In this document: positions 5,525 to 10,861 of the stretch, piece by piece | Layout: each line of letters starts with the position of its first letter | Position numbering within the stretch: the first letter of the stretch is position 1 | Assembly (NCBI GenBank): GCA_945927915.1 | Contig: CAMEMX010000037.1 | Span: 1 to 10,861, forward strand | DNA length: 10,861 nt | Direction of reading: 5' to 3' | DNA from: an uncultured Clostridia bacterium | GTDB lineage: Bacteria; Bacillota; Clostridia; Oscillospirales; Oscillospiraceae | The notes under the pieces: model-generated | What the model saw: only the letters and a program-made list of their open reading frames with translations | The model's database searches: none | Told to the model about the DNA's origin: nothing | Position numbers and translations under genes: made by a program

Positions 5525-5616
5525 AGGTGGCGTAAGCGGCGGACGATACAGACGAACAGGTTTGTACGAATTCGGTAGTTCCTGCTGCAGGCTCCATCGG
5601 GAGGCAATCTGTTCAC
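5525..5616 (+). repeat. Remainder of the nusA-ylxR intergenic element, containing repeat core copy B
   Basis: The 49-base core at 5534-5582 matches 3754-3802 at 37 of 49 positions; 11 of the 12 differences are transitions. It is followed by CCTGC-T-GCAGG (5581-5591) and by CTCC-ATCG-GGAG (5592-5603), a hairpin in about the same place relative to the core as the one at 3805-3824. The right end is CTGTTCAC (5609-5616), complementary to GTGAACAG in the heptamer array. There is no convincing promoter or U-run. The rest of the 195-base gap (5456-5475 and 5617-5650) holds only A/T-rich sequence and the ylxR ribosome binding site. Confidence 0.6.
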
Positions 5617-5650
5617 AATTTACTGAAAAATAAGAAAGGAAGCGATTGCC

Positions 5651-5926
5651 GTGCCGAAGAAAATACCGATGCGTCAATGTCTCGGCTGCCGGGAGATGAA
5701 GCCGAAGCGCGAGCTGCTGCGCGTGGTGCGCAGTCCGGAGGGCGCGGTCTCGCTCGACCTGAGAGGCAAGGCGTCGGGCCGCGGCGCTTACGTCTGCCCG
5801 AACACCGACTGCCTCAAGCGCGCCATCAAGACCAGGGCGCTCTCCCGCGCGTTCGAGACGGAGATCCCGCAGGACGTCTATGACGCCCTGCTGCAGGAAA
5901 TGGAGGCGGCGAATGGAACACAATAA
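5651..5926 (+). CDS. rnpM: YlxR/RnpM family RNA-binding protein
   Basis: The 91-residue basic protein matches the YlxR (DUF448) family. It has PMRQCLGCREMKPKRELLRV (6-25), a DLRGKASGRGAYVCP block (36-50) and a C-terminal helix with CLKRAIK and ALSRAF. Cys10, Cys13, Cys49 and Cys54 form two pairs that could hold a metal. The family sits between nusA and ylxQ in Bacillota, and the B. subtilis member has been described as an RNase P modulator (RnpM); I have not seen anything here that tests that. The start is GTG 5651, with AAAGGA at 5635-5640 and a 10-base spacer. The frame gives the family's expected N-terminus. Its end overlaps the next gene by 14 bases. Confidence 0.93.
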   Translation: MPKKIPMRQCLGCREMKPKRELLRVVRSPEGAVSLDLRGKASGRGAYVCPNTDCLKRAIKTRALSRAFETEIPQDVYDALLQEMEAANGTQ

Positions 5927-6332
5927 GACCCTCGGCCTGCTCAGCCTTTCGCGCAAGGGCGGCAACCTCGTGCTCGGTGAGGAGCAGGTCGGCGCAATGT
6001 GCCGCGCAAACCGCGCGCGGCTGGTCATCGTGGCGGCGGACGCCTCGCCGCACACCGTGCGCCGCGCAAAGAGCTTCGTCGCGGGCACGGCGCAGCCGCT
6101 TCTGACGCTCGCCTTTTCAAAAGACGACCTGGGCGACGCGCTCGGCACGACGAGCTGCGCCATCGCGGCGATCACGGACGTGCGCCTTGCGCAGGCGCTC
6201 GTGAAAACCCTCGGCGAGCCGGAAAAATACGCCGCGCTCTTACAGGATCTGGAAATTCGCGTCCAACGCGTGGAAAAACGGCGTGCGGAGGAAAAAGCGC
6301 ACCGCCGCAACGTCCGATTTGGGAAAAAGTAA
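5913..6332 (+). CDS. ylxQ: YlxQ, ribosomal L7Ae-family RNA-binding protein
   Basis: The 139-residue product has the L7Ae/L30e fold pattern. It has TLGLLSLSRKGGNLVLGEEQV (6-26), LVIVAADASPHTVRRAKSF (37-55), a central KDDLGDALG block (70-78) and ITDVRLAQALVKTL (87-100). L7Ae proteins bind kink-turn RNAs; the cellular RNA partner of YlxQ is not settled. Residues 101-139 form a charged, mostly basic tail (VEKRRAEEKAHRRNVRFGKK), longer than the roughly 100-residue minimal domain and probably RNA-contacting. ATG 5913 has GGAGG at 5902-5906 with a 6-base spacer and overlaps ylxR by 14 bases, indicating translational coupling. The gene ends 15 bases before infB. Confidence 0.93.
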   Translation: MEHNKTLGLLSLSRKGGNLVLGEEQVGAMCRANRARLVIVAADASPHTVRRAKSFVAGTAQPLLTLAFSKDDLGDALGTTSCAIAAITDVRLAQALVKTLGEPEKYAALLQDLEIRVQRVEKRRAEEKAHRRNVRFGKK

Positions 6333-6347
6333 CACGGAGGTGGCTTT

Positions 6348-8663
6348 ATGAGTTTAGTGAAGTATCGAGTGAAGGAAGTCGCGTCGGATTTCGGTATGTC
6401 CACGAAGGAGATCACCGAGATCGTCGGAAAATATTTTGAAAAGCCGCGCAGCAATGCGCAGGTGCTGACGGAGGAGCAGCTCAACGCCCTCTTCGACCAC
6501 ATCACGCAGCACCGTCAGATCGCCTCGATCGCGGAGGTCTATGCGGTCGCGCCCGCGCCGAAGAAGGAAGAGCCGAAGAAGGAGGCCGCCAAGCCCGCCG
6601 AGGCGAAAAAGGCGGACGCCAGACCCGCCGAGGCAAAGCCTGCCGACGCCAAGCCCGCCAAGCCGCAGCCCGAGCAGCGCAAGCGCGAGCGCCGCGTGGT
6701 CGACACCAAGGCCGTCACGGTCAACGCCGACCGCTTCGACGACCGCGTCGACAGCCTTGTCTCCGAGCGCGTGCAGAATTATTCCGGCGGCAAGCAGAAG
6801 ATCGGCAATAAAAACAAGAATAAGGGCAAGGATAAGAAGGGCACCGGCAGCAAGCGCCGCAACGAGGAGCAGGAGAAGATGCGCCGCCTCCAGCTCGAGA
6901 TCATCAAGAAGACCCCGCTGACCGTCAAGATCCCCGACGAGATCACCGTGGGCGAGCTGGCCTCGCGTATGAAGAAGACCGCCACGGAGCTCATCAAATG
7001 CCTGCTGAAAAACGGCGTCATGGCGAGCATCAACCAGACCATCGACTTTGACACCGCCGAGTTCGTCGCGACCGAGCTGGGCTGCAAGGTCGAGCGCGAG
7101 GTCGTCGTGACGATCGAAGAGCGCCTGATCGACGACCACGTCGACACTGCCGACGAGCTCGTCGAGCGCAGCCCGGTCGTCGTCGTCATGGGTCACGTCG
7201 ACCACGGCAAGACCAGCCTGCTCGACGCCGTCCGCAAGACGAACGTCGTCTCCGGCGAGGCCGGCGGCATCACGCAGCACATCGGCGCCTACACCGTAAA
7301 AATCAACGGCAAGCCCATCACCTTCCTCGACACGCCGGGCCATGCCGCCTTTACCTCCATGCGCGCCCGCGGCGCCATGTGTACCGACATCGCGATCCTG
7401 GTCGTCGCCGCCGACGACGGCATCATGCCGCAGACCATCGAGGCGATCAACCACGCCAAGGCCGCAAAGATCCCCATCATCGTCGCCGTGAACAAGATGG
7501 ATAAGCCCGGCGCGAACCCCGACCGCATCCTCACCCAGCTCACCGAGCACGACCTCGTTCCCTCGGAATGGGGCGGCGACACCGAGGTCTGCCGCATCTC
7601 CGCCAAGCAGGGCACGGGCATCGACGAGCTGCTTGAGACCGTCATCATGACCGCCGAGCTGGCCGAGCTGAAGGCCAACCCCAACCGCGCCGCCAAGGGC
7701 ACGGTCATCGAGGCCCGGCTCGACAAAAACCGCGGCCCGATCGCCACCCTGCTCGTGCAGAACGGCACGCTGCATAAGGGCGACCTCATCCTCGCCGGCA
7801 CCGCCGTGGGCAGAGTCCGCGTGATGACCGACGACAAGGGCCGCACCATCACCGAGGCCGGCCCCTCCGTCCCCGTCGAGATCACCGGCCTTGCCGAGGC
7901 GCCCACGCCCGGCGACGCGTTCGACGCCGTCGCGGACGAGCGCATGGCGCGCCAGCTCGTCGAGCAGCGCAAGCAGGCCGAGAAGGATGCCGCCGCGAAG
8001 CTCGCCAGCAAGGTCACCCTCGACAACCTCTTTGCCAAGATGCAGGAGGGCGAGATGAAGGAGCTGAACCTCATCGTCAAGGCCGACGTGCAGGGCTCCG
8101 CCGAGGCGGTCAAGGCCAGCCTCGAAAAGCTCTCAAACGAGGAAGTGCGCGTGCGCGTCATCCACGCCGCCGTCGGCGCGATCAACGAGTCGGACATCCT
8201 GCTCGCCTCGACCGCCAACGCCATCGTCGTCGGCTTCAACGTCCGCCCGGACGCCGCCGCTGCCGTCTCCGCGCAGCGGGCGAACGTCGACCTGCGGATG
8301 TACCGCGTCATCTATGACGCCATCGACGAGATCGAATCGGCAATGAAGGGTATGCTCGCGCCGAAGTTCCGCGAGGCCGTCATCGGCCACGCCGAGGTGC
8401 GCCAGACCTACAAGGTCTCCGCCATCGGCACCATTGCCGGCTGCTACGTCAAGGACGGCAAGGTCACCCGCGACGCGCAGGTGCGCGTCCTGCGCGACAA
8501 TATTGTCATCTATCAGGGCAATATCGGCTCTCTCCAGCGCTTCAAGGACTCCGTCAAGGAGGTCGCCGCGAACTACGAATGCGGTATGTCCGTCGAGAAA
8601 TTCAACGACATCCGCGAGGGCGACGTCTTCGAATGCTTCGTCATGGAGGAGATCCCGCGCTAA
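6348..8663 (+). CDS. infB: Translation initiation factor IF-2
   Basis: IF-2 is the GTPase that places fMet-tRNA on the 30S subunit and drives 50S joining. The 771-residue product has an N-terminal IF2N domain (about 1-55), an Ala/Lys/Pro-rich linker (65-115) and a Lys/Asn-rich basic stretch (149-171). A second IF2N-like helical segment follows (191-250). The GTPase domain has G1 GHVDHGKT (282-289), the switch region [11 protein letters not shown]3 DTPGH (328-332) and G4 NKMD (382-385). Domains II, III and IV follow, ending in [15 protein letters not shown]. All GTPase motifs are intact. ATG 6348 has GGAGGTG at 6336-6342 with a 5-base spacer. It follows ylxQ closely and is itself followed by a strong terminator. 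Confidence 0.98.
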   Translation: MSLVKYRVKEVASDFGMSTKEITEIVGKYFEKPRSNAQVLTEEQLNALFDHITQHRQIASIAEVYAVAPAPKKEEPKKEAAKPAEAKKADARPAEAKPADAKPAKPQPEQRKRERRVVDTKAVTVNADRFDDRVDSLVSERVQNYSGGKQKIGNKNKNKGKDKKGTGSKRRNEEQEKMRRLQLEIIKKTPLTVKIPDEITVGELASRMKKTATELIKCLLKNGVMASINQTIDFDTAEFVATELGCKVEREVVVTIEERLIDDHVDTADELVERSPVVVVMGHVDHGKTSLLDAVRKTNVVSGEAGGITQHIGAYTVKINGKPITFLDTPGHAAFTSMRARGAMCTDIAILVVAADDGIMPQTIEAINHAKAAKIPIIVAVNKMDKPGANPDRILTQLTEHDLVPSEWGGDTEVCRISAKQGTGIDELLETVIMTAELAELKANPNRAAKGTVIEARLDKNRGPIATLLVQNGTLHKGDLILAGTAVGRVRVMTDDKGRTITEAGPSVPVEITGLAEAPTPGDAFDAVADERMARQLVEQRKQAEKDAAAKLASKVTLDNLFAKMQEGEMKELNLIVKADVQGSAEAVKASLEKLSNEEVRVRVIHAAVGAINESDILLASTANAIVVGFNVRPDAAAAVSAQRANVDLRMYRVIYDAIDEIESAMKGMLAPKFREAVIGHAEVRQTYKVSAIGTIAGCYVKDGKVTRDAQVRVLRDNIVIYQGNIGSLQRFKDSVKEVAANYECGMSVEKFNDIREGDVFECFVMEEIPR
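6588..6662 (+). repeat. 30-base in-frame tandem repeat encoding the IF-2 linker
   Basis: IF-2 residues 81-90 ([10 protein letters not shown]), 91-100 ([10 protein letters not shown]) and the half-unit 101-105 (AKPAK) are consecutive ten-residue units, encoded by imperfect 30-base repeats. The stretch lies in the flexible linker between the IF2N domain and the core. Such arrays can change in copy number between strains without harming the GTPase. Confidence 0.75.
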
Positions 8664-8679
8664 ACATCCCAATTCCACC

Positions 8680-8709
8680 GCGGGAGCGCTCGACCGCTCC
8701 CGCTTTTTT
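8680..8709 (+). terminator. Strong intrinsic terminator between infB and rbfA
   Basis: GCGGGAGCG (8680-8688) and CGCTCCCGC (8695-8703) form a perfect nine-base-pair stem with loop CTCGAC. Six T residues (8704-8709) follow at once. This is a textbook intrinsic terminator, 17 bases after the infB stop. The ribosome binding site of rbfA starts only three bases after the T-run, and no promoter fits in between. Expression of rbfA, nrnA and truB must come from readthrough, from a promoter inside infB, or from processing. Confidence 0.88.
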
Positions 8710-8711
8710 CC

Positions 8712-8720
8712 AAAGGAGGT
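8712..8720 (+). promoter_or_regulatory. Near-perfect Shine-Dalgarno of rbfA
   Basis: AAAGGAGGT lies seven bases before ATG 8728 and is among the strongest ribosome binding sites in the window. It begins three bases after the terminator T-run, so terminated transcripts would lack it. Strong initiation may offset reduced mRNA passing the terminator (inference). Confidence 0.85.
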
Positions 8721-8727
8721 ACCGTTT

Positions 8728-9105
8728 ATGGCATCCAACCGCATCGGACGCATCAACGAGGAGATCCAGCGCGAGCTGTCCGACCTTTTGCGCGAGCTGA
8801 AGGACCCGCGCGTGCACAGGACCATGCTGTCGATCACCCGCGTCGAGACGACGCCCGATCTCCGCTATGCGAAAATTTATGTCTCGCTGCTGGATAAGGA
8901 GTTTACCAAGGAGACCCTCGCGGGTCTGAAGTCCTCGGCGGGCTATCTGCGCCGCGAGCTGGGCAGAAGCCTGCAGCTTCGCTACACGCCGGAGCTGCAA
9001 TGGCAGCCGGACGACTCCATCACCCAGGGCGCGCACATTCTGGAGCTGCTGTCCAAGCTCGACATACCGGAGGATTCCGACGATGAAGCTGCTTTCGATC
9101 GCTGA
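8728..9105 (+). CDS. rbfA: 30S ribosome-binding factor RbfA
   Basis: RbfA binds immature 30S subunits and helps 16S rRNA 5'-end maturation, especially in the cold. The 125-residue product is normal length. It has NRIGRINEEIQRELSDLL (4-21) and LKDPRVHRTMLSITRVETTPD (24-44, the PRV...SITRVE block). Next come YAKIYVSLLD (47-56) and SSAGYLRRELGRSLQLRYTPEL (69-90), which carries the interrupted-helix motif of the RbfA KH fold. HILELLSKL (103-111) closes the fold, followed by an acidic tail. ATG 8728 follows a near-perfect ribosome binding site. Its last 23 bases overlap nrnA. It is separated from infB by an intrinsic terminator, although the three gene products act in the same process. Confidence 0.96.
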   Translation: MASNRIGRINEEIQRELSDLLRELKDPRVHRTMLSITRVETTPDLRYAKIYVSLLDKEFTKETLAGLKSSAGYLRRELGRSLQLRYTPELQWQPDDSITQGAHILELLSKLDIPEDSDDEAAFDR

Positions 9106-10039
9106 GACGGCGGAGCTTCTGCTGCGCAACGATAACTATATTATGTTAACCCACCGCCGCCCGGACGGGGACACCATCGGCTCGGCGGCGGCGCTTTGCT
9201 GCGGCCTGCGTGCCCTGGGCAAAAAGGCGGCTGTGCTGGAAAACCCGCAGTTTACCGCGAAATTCCGCCCGTATCTGGACGAATTGACCGTCTCTTCCGT
9301 CCCAGCCAACGCATTCTTGGTCAGCGTGGACGTCGCGGCGGACACGATGCTGTCCTACAGCGCTATAGATTATGTTAACCAAATTAGTCTGAAGCTCGAC
9401 CACCATGACCGCAGCGGCGACTTTGCGCCGCTGGGATGCGTCGATCCGTCCGCCGCCGCCTGCGCCGAGATCATCCTCGCGCTGCTGCAGGAGATGAAGG
9501 CGCCCATCGGCAAGCGCACCGCCGAGGCGCTCTATGTCGGATTGTCGACGGACACGGGCTGCTTCCGCTTCAGCAATGTGACGGCTGCCACCCTCCGCGC
9601 GGCTGCGGCGTGCATCGACTGCGGCGCGGACACCTTTGCGATCAATCAGGTCATGTTCCTGACCAAGCGCCTGCCGCGCCTGCAGCTTGAGGCGCACCTG
9701 ACGCAGACGACGGCGTTTTACGCGAACGGCACCGTCGCCGTCAGCGCCATCCCCGACGCCCTGCGCGACGAGCTGGGTCTGACCGAGGACGACATCGACG
9801 ACATCTCCGGCTTCGGGCGCGAGATCGCGGGCGTCGAGATCGCGGTCATGCTGCGGCAGGAGGGGGCGCGCGGCAAGATCTCCGTGCGTACCTCTCCCAA
9901 TTACAACGCCTCGGAGATCTGCGCACGCCTCGGCGGTGGCGGCCACCGGGCGGCTGCCGGCGCGAGCGTCGACGGCGGCATCGAGGCTGCCAGAGCCGCG
10001 ATCCTGGACGCCCTGCGCGCCGAAGGAGTGGCGCTGTAA
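9083..10039 (+). CDS. nrnA: DHH/DHHA1 phosphoesterase, NrnA-type bifunctional oligoribonuclease/PAP phosphatase
   Basis: The 318-residue product has the DHH-family metal motifs. They are [11 protein letters not shown] (24-34, with His24, Asp28 and Asp30), Asp83 in SVDVAA, DHH at 106-108 and Asp157 in [12 protein letters not shown]. The C-terminal DHHA1 substrate domain has [10 protein letters not shown] (284-293). NrnA proteins degrade two- to five-nucleotide RNAs and dephosphorylate 3'-phosphoadenosine 5'-phosphate in the cytosol. The size and the position between rbfA and truB are typical for clostridial NrnA. Some family members act on cyclic-dinucleotide breakdown products such as pGpG or pApA; the sequence does not settle substrate preference. 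ATG 9083 has GGAGG at 9069-9073 and overlaps rbfA by 23 bases; its stop overlaps the truB start by one base (TAATG). Confidence 0.92.
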   Translation: MKLLSIAETAELLLRNDNYIMLTHRRPDGDTIGSAAALCCGLRALGKKAAVLENPQFTAKFRPYLDELTVSSVPANAFLVSVDVAADTMLSYSAIDYVNQISLKLDHHDRSGDFAPLGCVDPSAAACAEIILALLQEMKAPIGKRTAEALYVGLSTDTGCFRFSNVTAATLRAAAACIDCGADTFAINQVMFLTKRLPRLQLEAHLTQTTAFYANGTVAVSAIPDALRDELGLTEDDIDDISGFGREIAGVEIAVMLRQEGARGKISVRTSPNYNASEICARLGGGGHRAAAGASVDGGIEAARAAILDALRAEGVAL

Positions 10040-10861
10040 TGGCAAGCGGCATCCTGATCGTGGACAAGCCCGCCGGCTGGACGTCGCAGGACGTGGTGAG
10101 CAAGCTGCGCGGCGTGCTGCACGAGAAGCGCGTTGGCCACGGCGGCACCCTCGACCCGATGGCTACGGGCGTCCTGCCTGTGTTCGTCGGGCGTGCGACC
10201 CGTGCGGTCGAGTTTTTCGAGCACGCGGACAAGACCTATGAGGCGACGCTGCGCCTCGGCGTGACGACCGACACGCAGGACACGACCGGGACGGTGCTGC
10301 AAACGCAGCCGATCAACGTTGACGAGGCGGCGCTGCGCGCCGTCCTGCCGCGCTTCACGGGCGCGCAGCAGCAGGTCCCGCCGATGTATTCCGCCGTCAA
10401 GATCGGCGGCAAAAAGCTGTATGAGCTGGCGCGCGCAGGCAAGGAGATCGAACGAAAGCCCCGCGAAATCACCGTTTTTTCCATCGAGCTTCTGGATTTT
10501 TCAAACGATTCCGCGTGTCTTCGCGTCCATTGCTCGAAGGGCACCTACATCCGCACCCTCTGCCACGACATCGGCGTCGCGCTGGGCTGCGGCGGGTGCA
10601 TGGCGGCGCTGCGCCGCGTCCAGGCCGGGGCGTATTCCATTGAGGAAGCCGTCACGCTGGACGACATCGTCGCGCATCCGGCGCCGCAAGCGCTCTTAAA
10701 ACCGGTCGACACGCTCTTCGCGGCGCTGCCGCGCCTGACCCTGACGCCCGCGCAGGAAAAATGCGTCCGCAACGGCGCGGCCTTTTCCTGCAAGCCGGGC
10801 GTAGGACGCTGCCGCGCCTATTCCCGCGACGGCGAATTTCTGGCGCTGTGCGAGGTCACGG
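10039..10861 (+). CDS. truB: tRNA pseudouridine-55 synthase TruB (3' end outside the window)
   Basis: TruB converts U55 to pseudouridine in the T-loop of tRNAs. The window holds 274 codons and the frame is still open at its end; full-length family members are about 290-310 residues. It has [17 protein letters not shown] (4-20), the catalytic [15 protein letters not shown] (33-47) with nucleophile Asp39, and [11 protein letters not shown] (64-74) with the active-site Tyr67. [21 protein letters not shown] (111-131) and [14 protein letters not shown] (166-179) are also present. A C-terminal region beginning about 225 is consistent with the TruB accessory domain. The usual GH-T-GTLDP has Gly at the third position here. 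ATG 10039 shares one base with the nrnA stop and has AAGGAG at 10023-10028. Confidence 0.96.
   Translation, partial: MASGILIVDKPAGWTSQDVVSKLRGVLHEKRVGHGGTLDPMATGVLPVFVGRATRAVEFFEHADKTYEATLRLGVTTDTQDTTGTVLQTQPINVDEAALRAVLPRFTGAQQQVPPMYSAVKIGGKKLYELARAGKEIERKPREITVFSIELLDFSNDSACLRVHCSKGTYIRTLCHDIGVALGCGGCMAALRRVQAGAYSIEEAVTLDDIVAHPAPQALLKPVDTLFAALPRLTLTPAQEKCVRNGAAFSCKPGVGRCRAYSRDGEFLALCEVT

Noticed and set aside
5476..5616. CRISPR array
   Set aside because: The repeat units are contiguous 7-mers without spacers, and no cas gene is nearby.
4259..6505. 748-codon open frame on the minus strand across nusA, ylxR and ylxQ
   Set aside because: It is antisense to three clearly conserved genes, runs through the heptamer repeat and other intergenic DNA, and has a low-complexity composition typical of shadow frames in GC-rich DNA.
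6354..7775. 473-codon minus-strand frame opposite infB
   Set aside because: Its Gly/Asp/Leu/Val-rich sequence is the mirror of the IF-2 codon pattern; there is no recognisable domain and no promoter.

Overview
The window looks like chromosomal DNA from a high-GC member of the Bacillota, most likely class Clostridia and possibly the Oscillospiraceae. The gene order rimP-nusA-ylxR-ylxQ-infB-rbfA-nrnA-truB is the Bacillota form of the translation/transcription operon. Ribosome binding sites are AGGAGG-like, and nrnA sits between rbfA and truB, as in Clostridia. Codon third positions are mostly G or C. Lineage is inferred from synteny and protein style; no rRNA gene is present. Every gene reads on the + strand.

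Region 1 (1-3568) is a tightly packed molybdenum-cofactor operon. It holds the end of a probable molybdate/tungstate ABC-transporter ATPase, a MoeA-like molybdopterin-binding protein with a four-cysteine tail, MoaA, MoaC, and a MogA-MOSC fusion. MoaA and MoaC convert GTP to cyclic pyranopterin monophosphate. The MogA domain would adenylylate molybdopterin, the MoeA-like protein may act in metal insertion, and the MOSC domain may handle sulfur or mature cofactor. No moaD/moaE (molybdopterin synthase) is seen here.

Region 2 (3569-3858, 290 bases without a gene) is the regulatory boundary. It has a near-palindrome after the MogA-MOSC gene, a consensus-like promoter (TTGCAA-17-TATAAT, extended -10), a dyad just past the expected start site, a 26-base perfect palindrome resembling an early terminator, and a structured repeat element with alternative pairings.

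Region 3 (3859-10861) is the operon rimP, nusA, ylxR (rnpM), ylxQ, infB, rbfA, nrnA and truB, with truB cut by the window end. The products act in 30S maturation (RimP, RbfA), transcription elongation/termination (NusA), initiation (IF2), RNA binding (YlxR, YlxQ), nanoRNA turnover (NrnA) and tRNA pseudouridylation (TruB). Two features break the operon. The 195-base nusA-ylxR gap carries a heptamer tandem repeat and a second copy of the repeat core found in the rimP leader. A strong intrinsic terminator lies between infB and rbfA.

The coding content is ordinary, well-conserved machinery. The least explained material is the noncoding DNA: the rimP leader, the pair of diverged repeat elements, and the terminator upstream of rbfA. 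I see no evidence for a new defence, mobile or biosynthetic system.
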